From Rothia sp. P100 (lineage in GTDB: Bacteria; Actinomycetota; Actinomycetes; Actinomycetales; Micrococcaceae), in contig NZ_JAMAYG010000001.1 in NCBI RefSeq assembly GCF_023712425.1, forward strand, positions 930,001-994,000: a stretch of 64,000 nt of DNA, given 5' to 3'. Every line of letters starts with the position of its first letter. Within the stretch, counting starts at the first letter, position 1. The position numbers were made by a program, and so were the translations under genes. This document shows positions 24,772 to 32,976 of this stretch, in pieces. The notes under the pieces are model-generated. The model searched no databases. It worked only from the letters and a program-made list of their open reading frames with translations, and had not been told where the DNA came from.

Positions 24772-27072
24772 TTAGTCAGCAACCCTGCCCAGCGGCTCCA
24801 AGCGCACCACCACCGACTTGAAGACCGGGGTATTAGAACGCTTAGCAGCAGAATCCAAGGGCACCAGCACATTACCCTCCGGAAGGTAGACCGCACAGCA
24901 CCCGCGAGCGTGGTCATACTCAACCACCCGGAAGTTGGGGGCGCGGCGCTCGCCGTCCTCCCAGACCGACACGATATCGACCATAGAGCCGTTGACCAGG
25001 CCCAGAGCTACGATATCATCGCGGTGCATAAAGACCACGCGACGGCCACCGTGCACACCGCGGTAGCGGTCATCCAACCCATAAATAGTTGAGTTGAACT
25101 GGTCGTGTGAACGCACGGTCGAAAGTAGCAGGTGGCCTTCTGGCACCTGTAAGACGTTAGTTTCATTGACCGTCAGCATGGCCTTGCCGGTAGCCGTATT
25201 GAAGACACGCTCGCGGGGGCCGTTAGGCAGGTAGAAACCGCCGGGCTTTTCGATGCGCTCGTTATAGCGATCAAAGCCGGGGATGGTGCCCTCAATCGCA
25301 TCACGAATGACGCCGTAATCATCAATCATGCGCTGCCAGAAGTCATCCCCGAAAGTTTCCCGGCCCACCGAGCAGATGATGTCTACTTCTGACTTGAGGT
25401 TCAGGTCCTTGTTAGCGGTGCGGTGGCCTTGGGAGGCTGAAACGACGCCGGCAGAGTTCTCTACCGTAATCTTCTGCGGACCGGACGCTTGTTCATCCAC
25501 ATCGGTGCGCGCGCGAACGGGTAGAATCAGGGACTTCTCGCCGGGGTAGGCGTGGGATCCGTTGGGCTTGGTGGAGAGGTGCACCGTCATTTCCTGCTGG
25601 CTCATTGCCTGTTCACAGGCGGTGGTATCTGAAGCAACGCGCACCAGGTTACCCCCAAGAGACATGAAGAACTGGTTATCACCATCGCGCATCTGGCGCA
25701 GGGCATCCACCGTGTCAAGACCGTGTTCGCGGGGTACGGGGAAACCGAAGTAATCTTCGATGACTTGCAGGTAGGGATCTGGCATCTTCTCCCAGATACC
25801 CACGGTTCGGTTGCCCTGCACGTTGGAGTGACCGCGGAAGGGCGAGCTGCCCGCACCCGGCTTGCCGATGTTGCCGGTCAGGAAGAGGAAGTTCATCATC
25901 TCGCGGATGGTGTTGACCGACTCGCGGTGCTGGGTGACGCCCAGCGTCCAGGCAACGATGGCGGTCTTGGCAGTCTCTACCATATCCGCGACCTTCGCAA
26001 CCTGAGAGGCAGAGATACCCGAGCCGCGTTCAAGCTCAGCGTCATCCAGGTTGAGCAGGTGCTCTTTAACCTCATCGAAGCCAGAGGTGAAGCGTTCAAT
26101 AAAGACGTGGTCAATCGCGTCCCGGCGGATGAGCTCCTTGTTGAGCTGCTGGAAGAAAGCGCGGTCACCGTCCAAGCGTACCTGCAGGTACTCGTCCGCC
26201 AGTTGCTCGGCCTTGAACATGCCTACCGGCGATTGCGGTTCCTTGAAGGCCATCAGACCGGTTTCGGGCATGGGGTTGAGCACCACCATTTTGCCGCCGT
26301 TTTCCTTCATCTTCTTGAGGGTGGTCAGCGAACGTGGGTGGTTGGTGCCGGGGTTCTGGCCCACCGAGATGAACAGTTCGGTGGTTTCCATATCTTTCAT
26401 GGTGACCGATGCCTTGCCCAGGCCGGCGACTTCTTTGAGGGCGACCGCGGTGGACTCGTGGCAGAGGTTGCCGCAGTCGGGCAGGTTGTTAGACCCTAGA
26501 CGGCGTGCCAGCAGCTGGAAGCTGTAAGCAGCCTCGTTGGAGGCGCGGCCCGAGGTGTAGAAAACCGCCTTGGTGGGGTCGGTCTTTTTGAGCTGTTCAG
26601 CAATCAGCGAGAAAGCGCGTTCCCAGGTGATGGGGCGGTAATGGTCGTCCCCGTTGGAACGATCGTAGAGCAGGGGCTCGGTAATGCGGCCCTGCTTACC
26701 CAACCAGTGGTCGGTCTTATCGCGTAGCTCGGTCACGGTATGCTTCGCCCAGAATTCGGGGGTTGCGCGGTCCGGGGTGGTTTCCTCTGCGATAGCCTTA
26801 GCGCCGTTCTCGCAGAACTCCACGATGCCCAGATCTTGCTGGTTAGGTTCTGGCCACGCGCAGCCGGGGCAGTCAACACCTCCGGGCTTATTCATAGTGA
26901 TAAGGGGTAGCAGGCCACGAGCTGGTAGGACATGCTGCATAGCGTGAACAACGCCGCCAACACCGGCAGCCGCCTTGGATCTTTTACTAATACGGGGACC
27001 GTCAAAACGGGTGGCTTCTTTGCTCACACGGCTCACGGTGGGAATTTTGTCGTTTTTGGGTAGCGTCGTCAT
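24772..27072 (-). CDS. FdhF/YdeP-family molybdopterin oxidoreductase
   Basis: Molybdenum bis-MGD enzyme of 766 residues, the usual YdeP/FdhF-like length. N-terminal C-P-G-C (68-71) is only a partial cluster motif, so the classical [4Fe-4S] binding set is incomplete, as in the YdeP group. Cys204 in N-L-C-H-E-S-T sits where formate dehydrogenase H has its selenocysteine-His pair. Y-T-S-G-R-A-S-N-E-A-A-Y, G-Q-N-P-G-T-N-H-P-R and G-H-S-N-V-Q-G-N-R cover the cofactor domain, and the C terminus is the MopB binding barrel. The substrate is not known for this group; formate is the default but unproven. fdhD lies 32 bases upstream. Confidence 0.9.
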   Translation of the reverse strand: MTTLPKNDKIPTVSRVSKEATRFDGPRISKRSKAAAGVGGVVHAMQHVLPARGLLPLITMNKPGGVDCPGCAWPEPNQQDLGIVEFCENGAKAIAEETTPDRATPEFWAKHTVTELRDKTDHWLGKQGRITEPLLYDRSNGDDHYRPITWERAFSLIAEQLKKTDPTKAVFYTSGRASNEAAYSFQLLARRLGSNNLPDCGNLCHESTAVALKEVAGLGKASVTMKDMETTELFISVGQNPGTNHPRSLTTLKKMKENGGKMVVLNPMPETGLMAFKEPQSPVGMFKAEQLADEYLQVRLDGDRAFFQQLNKELIRRDAIDHVFIERFTSGFDEVKEHLLNLDDAELERGSGISASQVAKVADMVETAKTAIVAWTLGVTQHRESVNTIREMMNFLFLTGNIGKPGAGSSPFRGHSNVQGNRTVGIWEKMPDPYLQVIEDYFGFPVPREHGLDTVDALRQMRDGDNQFFMSLGGNLVRVASDTTACEQAMSQQEMTVHLSTKPNGSHAYPGEKSLILPVRARTDVDEQASGPQKITVENSAGVVSASQGHRTANKDLNLKSEVDIICSVGRETFGDDFWQRMIDDYGVIRDAIEGTIPGFDRYNERIEKPGGFYLPNGPRERVFNTATGKAMLTVNETNVLQVPEGHLLLSTVRSHDQFNSTIYGLDDRYRGVHGGRRVVFMHRDDIVALGLVNGSMVDIVSVWEDGERRAPNFRVVEYDHARGCCAVYLPEGNVLVPLDSAAKRSNTPVFKSVVVRLEPLGRVAD

Positions 27073-27104
27073 AACCCTCAGTCTATCGCCAGTGGTCTAG
27101 ATTA

Positions 27105-27986
27105 CTAAGACTGGAGGGTGCTGTCATCCATTTCTCCGGCATAGAGATTAAAACGGTTCTCGCGGGCAAAGGCAATGAGGGTAAGCCCAGCTTCGCGGGC
27201 CAGATCTACGGCAAGAGAGGACGCCGCCGAGACCGTAATCAGGGCAGAGAAACCAGCCATAATCGCCTTCTGTACCAGCTCAAAGGAGGCCCGGGAACTC
27301 ATGACCAGGATGCGCCCATTGCTTTGTAGGCTATCTTCGAGCAGAAGGTGGCCAATCACCTTATCTGCCGCGTTATGGCGGCCAATGTCTTCCCTGGCCA
27401 CCAAAAAGGTGCCATCTTCTTCAAAAACAGCCGCCGCGTGAATGCCACCGGTCTTGCGGAAAAGAGTTTGGTGCTCCCGCAGCTGCTCAGGTAAGGAAAG
27501 TACCAGTTCAGGGGTGAGCTTGATCGGTTTAATCTGCCGGTAGCTCTTTTCCATGATGCTCTCGATAGAACCAGATCCACACACCCCGCAGGCAGAGTTG
27601 GTGATAGTCAGGCGAAGGGGCGAAGCCGTGGTGGAAAAAAGTGTGGAACCCGCGCTGCCGTCGTCCTTGGACGCCGGGGGCTGGTAGGTGCTGTTGATAT
27701 CAAGCACGTTGTAGGTGTTCTGCCCATCTGGGCCGGCACCGGCGCAGTAGCGGGCGGTACTGATATCGGCGGCCGAACGAATCTGCCCCTCAGAGTGCAG
27801 AAACCCGTGCGCCAGTTCTAGGTCATGGCCGGGGGTGCGCATGGTGGTGGTGACGGTGGCGCCATTGACCCTGATTTCTAGGGGCTCTTCAGCGGTGATA
27901 GCATCGGCCCGGCGGTCTTTGCTGAAGCTACCATCGGGCTTACGCACGTACTTGGTGGCAGCGACCGAGCGGTTAAGCCTGCCCAT
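27105..27986 (-). CDS. fdhD: FdhD, sulfurtransferase for formate dehydrogenase cofactor
   Basis: 293 residues. FdhD carries sulfur from the cysteine desulfurase to the bis-MGD cofactor of FdhF-type enzymes. The catalytic pair is in N-S-A-C-G-V-C-G-S-G-S (Cys133 and Cys136). The C-terminal G-R-H-N-A-A-D-K-V-I-G and S-S-R-A-S-F-E-L-V are also conserved. It starts inside the end of the DUF6457 gene (14-base overlap) and precedes the fdhF-like gene, so the three form one unit. Confidence 0.95.
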   Translation of the reverse strand: MGRLNRSVAATKYVRKPDGSFSKDRRADAITAEEPLEIRVNGATVTTTMRTPGHDLELAHGFLHSEGQIRSAADISTARYCAGAGPDGQNTYNVLDINSTYQPPASKDDGSAGSTLFSTTASPLRLTITNSACGVCGSGSIESIMEKSYRQIKPIKLTPELVLSLPEQLREHQTLFRKTGGIHAAAVFEEDGTFLVAREDIGRHNAADKVIGHLLLEDSLQSNGRILVMSSRASFELVQKAIMAGFSALITVSAASSLAVDLAREAGLTLIAFARENRFNLYAGEMDDSTLQS

Positions 27987-28284
27987 TCTCGTGCTCCTTC
28001 ACTAGTTTTTCAACCGCGTCAATATAGGCAAGGATACTGGCGGCCAGCTGCTCAGTGTCGACTTCAGAGCCTGCGCGTGATGAGTTCTGCCCTGCGGCCA
28101 GGCCCACCAGAAAGGCGGCTAGGGGCGCAGCCGGGCGCACTACCCCGTGCGCCACATGCTTGGTGAACTCTAAAAGATGCGGCAGGGTCTGCTGGATAAC
28201 CTGCGGGTCAAGGTCTAGCCGCTGCGCTACCTGTCGCACAAATTCCCGGGCAAGCACTAAATCTTGCGGGTTTCTCTCGCCCAT
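27973..28284 (-). CDS. DUF6457-type small protein linked to molybdenum genes
   Basis: 103 residues, all-helical by appearance. V-A-H-G-V-V-R-P-A-A-P-L-A-A-F-L-V-G-L-A-A-G is the conserved centre of a small actinobacterial family that is often beside or fused to molybdenum-cofactor genes (MobA, FdhD). No enzymatic motif is seen. It overlaps fdhD by 14 bases, which supports a role in molybdoenzyme assembly. The family label is from memory. Confidence 0.7.
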   Translation of the reverse strand: MGERNPQDLVLAREFVRQVAQRLDLDPQVIQQTLPHLLEFTKHVAHGVVRPAAPLAAFLVGLAAGQNSSRAGSEVDTEQLAASILAYIDAVEKLVKEHENGQA

Positions 28285-28369
28285 GAGCCCTCACTCTTTA
28301 GCCCGATACTTACCTCAGAAACACTACACCGAGGGTGAGAGCTAGCCCAGAGAACCACAGCCTTCATCG

Positions 28370-28705
28370 TTAAGCTGCTAAGAACTCAACTTTCAGCTCA
28401 TCGCGCTCACCGAAGCGTTCTAAATGGCGCGCCAGTACGTCAGAGACTCGTGTACAGCTCTCAGCACTCGGAGCGTGCACCACCATAACCACTTGGGGCA
28501 CGCCGTCCTGCACGAGCACGTCCCCGTATCCACTAAAAACACCGTCACGATTGAAGGTCAGACGATGCCCTCCCTCAACCTCTTCAACGGGCAACTTATT
28601 GCCCATGTGCGAGACCAGTTGCTTAGCATACCGGGCGGGCCGGTCTGTAGCTACCCGTGAGCGGGCAGTGTGATTCATTTCGGCAACGGTAGGGTAATCG
28701 GACAC
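28370..28705 (-). CDS. DUF2218 family protein
   Basis: 111 residues with the DUF2218 pattern: T-D-R-P-A-R-Y-A-K-Q-L-V-S-H near the start, R-L-T-F-N-R-D-G in the middle, and H-L-E-R-F-G toward the end. Relatives often sit beside siderophore or iron-uptake genes or are fused to siderophore-interacting proteins, but no biochemical role is established. I chose the GTG at 28705 because a strong ribosome site (GGAGG) precedes it; longer frames upstream lack one. A DtxR/IdeR-like box lies 17 bases farther upstream. Confidence 0.8.
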   Translation of the reverse strand: MSDYPTVAEMNHTARSRVATDRPARYAKQLVSHMGNKLPVEEVEGGHRLTFNRDGVFSGYGDVLVQDGVPQVVMVVHAPSAESCTRVSDVLARHLERFGERDELKVEFLAA

Positions 28706-28721
28706 AGTTCCTCCTCTAAAC

Positions 28722-28740
28722 TTAGGTTTACCTAACCACC
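28722..28740 (-). promoter_or_regulatory. DtxR/IdeR-like iron box before the DUF2218 gene
   Basis: TTAGGTTTACCTAACCACC (plus strand) matches 14 of 19 positions of the degenerate consensus TWAGGTWAGSCTWACCTWA by hand and holds a TTAGG/CCTAA pair. It lies just upstream of the ribosome site of the minus-strand DUF2218 gene, a position suited to repression. This fits the iron link of the family. Confidence 0.5.
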
Positions 28741-28902
28741 CTACCGCGAAGCGTGGAAAAAGTCGGTATTGCCTCAACCAAACCTCACCCATGAATCGCA
28801 CACAGCAAACCCCCACCCCAGCCCTCCTCTAAATTAGACTCAGCTCACAGTTAGCACTGGGCCGCACCAATGACCTCTGGCGTAGACTAAGACAGTAACT
28901 TC

Positions 28903-28937
28903 AGCGCCGACCTTGCCACGAGCAAGAGCCCGGCGCT
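28903..28937 (+). promoter_or_regulatory. Nested leader hairpin before the purine permease gene
   Basis: Outer arms AGCGCCG (28903-28909) and CGGCGCT (28931-28937) enclose a perfect inner hairpin CTTGC-CACGA-GCAAG. It lies about 48 bases before the permease ATG, with no T run. It may be a leader structure; no known riboswitch is recognised. Confidence 0.4.
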
Positions 28938-28984
28938 TCATCATTTCTGGGCACACACCCACGAGTATCTACGGATTTTCACGA

Positions 28985-30457
28985 ATGTCTTCTGAGAACA
29001 CCGCGGCTCACAAAACCGCACCCGCCGCCCCCAAAAGCGCGCTCGACCGCTACTTCAAAATCACTGAACGCGGCTCCACCCTAGCCACCGAATTCCGCGG
29101 CGGCCTGGCAACCTTCTTCGCCATGGCCTACATCGTGGTGCTTAACCCCCTGATTCTGGGCCTGGGCCCAGACGGCGCCGGTAACACCCTCGGCGTTGAA
29201 CGGGTAGCCGCAGCCACCGCGCTCATCGCCGGCATCCTCACCATCGTCATGGGCCTCTGGGCTAAGCAGCCCTTCGCCATGGCAGCAGGCCTGGGCGTGA
29301 ATGCACTTTTGGCATCCACCATCGCCACCAACCCCAACCTCACCTGGCCACAAATCATGGGCCTGGTCGTTTGGGCAGGTATCATCATGGGCATTCTCGT
29401 GCTCACCGGCTTCCGCCGCGCTGTTTTTGACGCCGTGCCCGAATCCCTTAAAACCGCCATTGTGGTGGGTATCGGCCTCTTCATCTCCCTCATCGGCTTG
29501 GTGAACGCAGGCATCGTGCGTCGTATGCCTGATGCCGCAGGTACCACCGTGCCCGTCTCCTTCGGCGCCGGCGGCCATCTACAAGGTTGGCCCATCGCCG
29601 TCTTCCTCTTCGGCCTCTTTCTCACCATCGCCCTCTTTATCCGCAACGTACGCGGTGCCATCCTCATTGGCGTGGTCGCATCTACCATTCTGGCAGTGGT
29701 TCTAGAAACAGTCTGGCCTTCAGGCTCATCCATGGACTCAGCCACCGGCTGGTCCCTCATGGTTCCCGGCATCCCGAGCCAGTGGGTCGGTCACCCCGAC
29801 CTTTCCCTCATTGGTGCAGTTGATATGACCGGCGCCTTTGCCGGCAGCTCACTCGGTTCACTGGGCGCCACCATGCTGATGTTCGCTATTCTTCTGGCCG
29901 TCTTCTTCGACGTCATGGGAACCTCCGTAGGCCTGGCAACCGAAGCTGGCACCATCAAGGACGGGAAAATCGAAAACATCGACCGCGTGCTAATCATTGA
30001 CGCCGCCGGTTCCGTGCTCGGTGGCGGCTCCTCTAGCTCGGCACACCAGATTTTCGTAGAGTCAGCCACCGGTATCGGTGAAGGTGCCCGCACCGGTTTC
30101 GCCAACATCGTCACCGGCACCCTCTTCCTGCTAGCGGTCTTCATCTCCCCCTTGGTCTCCATCGTCCCCTTCGAAGCGGTTGCCCCCGCCCTAGTGATCG
30201 TTGGCTTCCTCATGGTTCGCCAGGCGATTCACATTGACTGGACTGACTGGGGTCTGGGCATCCCTGCCTTCCTCACCATCATCATGATGCCCTTCACCTA
30301 CTCCATTGCAGACGGTATCGGTGCCGGCTTCGTTGCCTTCACCTTCATCCGCATGATTCAGGGCCGCGGGCGCGAAGTGCACCCCATCATGTACGTTGTC
30401 TCAGCCGCCTTTTTAGTCTTCTTTGGCATGGGCGTCATCGAGGGCTGGATACACTAA
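28985..30457 (+). CDS. NCS2-family purine permease (AzgA-type)
   Basis: 490 residues with about 12-14 membrane segments. The N terminus T-L-A-T-E-F-R-G-G-L-A-T-F-F-A-M-A-Y-I-V-V-L-N-P is diagnostic of the AzgA/GhxP hypoxanthine-guanine-adenine transporter group. G-L-G-V-N-A, the F-D-V-M-G-T-S-V-G-L segment and G-G-G-S-S-S-S-A follow. It imports purine bases with protons. The ATG at 28985 gives the family N terminus; the frame upstream (from 28913) runs through the leader hairpin. A strong hairpin terminator follows. Confidence 0.92.
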   Translation: MSSENTAAHKTAPAAPKSALDRYFKITERGSTLATEFRGGLATFFAMAYIVVLNPLILGLGPDGAGNTLGVERVAAATALIAGILTIVMGLWAKQPFAMAAGLGVNALLASTIATNPNLTWPQIMGLVVWAGIIMGILVLTGFRRAVFDAVPESLKTAIVVGIGLFISLIGLVNAGIVRRMPDAAGTTVPVSFGAGGHLQGWPIAVFLFGLFLTIALFIRNVRGAILIGVVASTILAVVLETVWPSGSSMDSATGWSLMVPGIPSQWVGHPDLSLIGAVDMTGAFAGSSLGSLGATMLMFAILLAVFFDVMGTSVGLATEAGTIKDGKIENIDRVLIIDAAGSVLGGGSSSSAHQIFVESATGIGEGARTGFANIVTGTLFLLAVFISPLVSIVPFEAVAPALVIVGFLMVRQAIHIDWTDWGLGIPAFLTIIMMPFTYSIADGIGAGFVAFTFIRMIQGRGREVHPIMYVVSAAFLVFFGMGVIEGWIH

Positions 30458-30476
30458 CCTGCCCCTCGCTAGTTCT

Positions 30477-30543
30477 AGCGACCAGATTTCTCTCACATGA
30501 CCACATATTCGCTGGTCAACTGAGGGAAATCTGGTCGCTTTTA
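30477..30543 (+). terminator. Long hairpin terminator after the purine permease
   Basis: A perfect 14-bp outer stem AGCGACCAGATTTC (30477-30490) pairs with 30526-30539, with a nested TGACCA/TGGTCA pairing inside. It is followed directly by TTTTAT. It lies 20 bases after the stop. Confidence 0.88.
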
Positions 30544-30664
30544 TAAGCAGGGTTAAAACTTCCCAGAGGGTAGGCTTTCCACCCTTAGACGGCAGATACG
30601 CTTTACTACCGCCTCTGCCCCATGGGTCTACACACTCATCTCAGGAAAGATATTTTTAGCCTGG

Positions 30665-30856
30665 ATGAGCTTCCCCCTGCACCCCCTCTTCTTTCATCTA
30701 CCCGTGATTGCCGTTCCAGTGGCTGCGCTGATGACGCTCGTTCTAGCTCTTGTTCCCCTATGGGCTCCCCGCTGGGTAGTGCCAGACTTCATTGTTTCCA
30801 CAGTCGTGCTCGCCGGGCACGAAGGCGCTGTACTAGTGTGCATTAAGGAAGCCTAA
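30665..30856 (+). pseudogene. DUF2231-like membrane protein with internal deletion
   Basis: 63 codons. The first 35 residues (L-H-P-L-F-F-H-L-P-V-I, then a membrane segment and P-L-W) look like the first helix of DUF2231 proteins. The last 20 (V-V-L-A-G-H-E-G-A-V-L-V) look like their C-terminal G-H-x-G-A region. Full family members are about 150-200 residues with four helices, so the middle appears to be missing. It keeps an open frame and could still be made, but a remnant is more likely. A distant AGGAAAG is the only ribosome-site candidate. Confidence 0.5.
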
Positions 30857-30885
30857 GCCCCTCAGCCTAGGTTTTAATAGAAAAC

Positions 30886-31308
30886 ATGACTGATCTTGAC
30901 ACCCGCTGCCCCTGCGGCACCGGCGAAACCTACGGCGCCTGCTGCCACCGCTACCATGCCCAATACGATGCTACCGGCCAGCTAACAGCGCCCACACCCG
31001 AGGCCTTGATGCGATCGCGCTTCACCGCCTTTGCTGTGGCCGACGCCCCCTACCTGCGTGCCACCTGGCACCCGAGTACCCGGCCGGCGTCCTTAGACCT
31101 GGACGAGACCCTGCGCTGGTACCGACTAGATATTCTGGGCACCAGCGGTTCGGTCTTTGAGACCACCGGGACCGTACATTTTGCCGCCTACTACCGCTCT
31201 ATCCCGGGCACTGCTCCGGACGCACGAGTCAAGGGAGTGCAAGAAGAGAACTCCCGCTTTGTTAAAGAGACCGGTAGCTGGTTCTACCTGGATGGGGACA
31301 TGGTCTAA
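30886..31308 (+). CDS. YchJ family protein (UPF0225, SEC-C motif)
   Basis: 140 residues. The N-terminal zinc-binding SEC-C-like motif C-P-C-G-T-G-E-T-Y-G-A-C-C is followed by E-A-L-M-R-S-R-F-T-A-F and the NTF2-like C-terminal domain with W-Y-R-L and F-V-K-E-T-G-S-W-F-Y-L-D-G. The family's function is not established. No clear ribosome site precedes the ATG, so it may be leaderless. Confidence 0.93.
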   Translation: MTDLDTRCPCGTGETYGACCHRYHAQYDATGQLTAPTPEALMRSRFTAFAVADAPYLRATWHPSTRPASLDLDETLRWYRLDILGTSGSVFETTGTVHFAAYYRSIPGTAPDARVKGVQEENSRFVKETGSWFYLDGDMV

Positions 31309-31342
31309 CGCCCCCTAGTGAAGGTACCTTGAGCTCAGACTT

Positions 31343-32212
31343 TTAGACGGGGTCGTGGCGCGGGGACGCTGGCCGGGCAAAGTCTCGCACCCAGGCGTCA
31401 TCCTTGTACTGAGCCGGCACCCCGCCGCCCAGCAGACGCTTAGAAATCGCGGCAGTCACGGCTTCACCTTCAAGAGGCAACGGCGAGTGAGAACCGGCAA
31501 TAATGATGTTGCCGCGGCGGCGTCCCTTCAGCATGGCGGGGTCGGCCACCGCAGCGGTGTGTTCGAAGACCCGGGAAATCGCGGCGGCTTCAGCGCGGGC
31601 ACCAGCTAAATCGCGGTTATCGCCACAATTAATGATGTAGAGCCCACCAACGTCCAGGGTTTTGGCCGCCATTTCAGTGAATTCAAGAGTGGTTAGCGGG
31701 GCGGGGGTGATATAGCCAGAGAAGACATCACGAATGATGACATCCCTCGAAGCTGGCGCTAGGGTCGCGGTGACAGCGCGCGCCTCTCCCACCCTAATTT
31801 TTACCAGGGGTGCCTTGGGTAGCTCGAACCATTCACGCACGTAATCGGCGAGTTTGGCGTCCAGCTCAACCACGGTATTACGGGAGCTGGGGTAAACGTC
31901 AGCCAGGTAGCATGCCATAGAGCAGGCTCCGCCGCCCAGGTGGGTGATGCGCAGTTTAGCGGGGTCCAGATGAGCATCCACATGGGGTTCAATGACGGCA
32001 GCTAGCCAGCGCATGTATTCAAAGTCCAGCGCACGGGGGTCACCCAGCACAATGTGGGAGCTTTCCATGCCGTTGATTTCTAGCACCCAACCGTTGGGGG
32101 TGTAGTCATCCTCAATGAGCTCTGCGGTGCCGGTTGAAATCTCATAGACGCCCTCAACGGGGCCACCTTCAACCTGCTGTTTTTTCTTAGGAGTTCTTCT
32201 GCGTTTAGCCAC
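31343..32212 (-). CDS. Spermidine-synthase-like methyltransferase-fold protein (paralogue 1)
   Basis: 289 residues with a lysine/arginine-rich N terminus. The Rossmann core has I-T-H-L-G-G-G-A-C-S-M (about 89-99), V-V-E-L-D-A (motif II, about 113-118) and D-V-I-I-R-D-V-F-S-G-Y (about 158-168), as in polyamine-synthase-like proteins. The classical aminopropyltransferase residues cannot be confirmed, so enzyme activity is open. It starts at GTG with GGGGGA adjacent. A related protein is encoded at 42121-42909 with the same Y-I/V-L-E-I-(N/G)-G and D-(V/I)-F-S-G landmarks. Confidence 0.8.
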   Translation of the reverse strand: MAKRRRTPKKKQQVEGGPVEGVYEISTGTAELIEDDYTPNGWVLEINGMESSHIVLGDPRALDFEYMRWLAAVIEPHVDAHLDPAKLRITHLGGGACSMACYLADVYPSSRNTVVELDAKLADYVREWFELPKAPLVKIRVGEARAVTATLAPASRDVIIRDVFSGYITPAPLTTLEFTEMAAKTLDVGGLYIINCGDNRDLAGARAEAAAISRVFEHTAAVADPAMLKGRRRGNIIIAGSHSPLPLEGEAVTAAISKRLLGGGVPAQYKDDAWVRDFARPASPRHDPV

Positions 32213-32284
32213 TCCCCCAGTCTAGTGCGCACTGACGCATAGACTGAGGGAGAACAATATGACCTTGGTGAAAGGACGGCAGGT

Positions 32285-32896
32285 GTGGGGTTTGCAGTAG
32301 AGGGCAGGTACATACTGGTACCGGTGGAGCCAGCGGACGCGCAGAAGTACGTGGACCTGCAACTGGACTGCTTAGCAGAGACCTATAACGAGCTGGTGGA
32401 CGCCGGTTTTGGCGAGCGCCAGCGTGCCGAACGTGACAGCTGGCTTAAGGAATTTGATCAGAACATTACTGCGCCGAAGGTGCGGGCTTTCTTCGCCTAT
32501 GAGAACCCGGCATGGCAGCCGGGTGCACCCCTATCGTGTGCGATAGGCGGGGCTGTGGACTGGGAGCAGCCGGTGGGTTTCGCACTTTCGCGGCCCGGCC
32601 CTCTGGAGTGGGAGCGCCGTACAGGGCTGCCCCTGATGCCCGAAGGAGCGCGGGAGCTGACCCACCTCTATACGCGTGCATCCACGCACGGCACCGGTTT
32701 GGGGGCAGCTCTCTTTGATGCGGTGCTCTATGAGGATGAGCCTGCCTATCTCTGGTATATCAAGGGTAATGAGCGGGCAGTGCAGTTTTATGAGCATCGG
32801 GGTTTCACTCGGGATGGCCAGTTTGTTGACTGCCAAGGTGCCTGGGGTGATGCTGTCACCGGTCGCATGTTTCGCGGGGTGAAACCGCCAGCTTAG
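32285..32896 (+). CDS. GNAT family N-acetyltransferase
   Basis: 203 residues. The GNAT fold is indicated by L-T-H-L-Y-T-R-A-S-T-H-G-T-G-L-G-A-A-L-F-D (acetyl-CoA pyrophosphate loop, about 125-145). W-Y-I-K-G-N-E-R-A-V-Q-F-Y-E-H-R-G-F (motif B, about 157-174) follows. The substrate is not predictable. The GTG at 32285 has an AAAGGA site upstream. It is divergent from the spermidine-synthase-like gene. Confidence 0.88.
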   Translation: MGFAVEGRYILVPVEPADAQKYVDLQLDCLAETYNELVDAGFGERQRAERDSWLKEFDQNITAPKVRAFFAYENPAWQPGAPLSCAIGGAVDWEQPVGFALSRPGPLEWERRTGLPLMPEGARELTHLYTRASTHGTGLGAALFDAVLYEDEPAYLWYIKGNERAVQFYEHRGFTRDGQFVDCQGAWGDAVTGRMFRGVKPPA

Positions 32897-32976
32897 CGAA
32901 TTCTAAGGATGATGCGGGCATCCCCCATCTTAAACAATTACTTTACTGTGAAAATAAAATTTGAGATAATGAGTTC

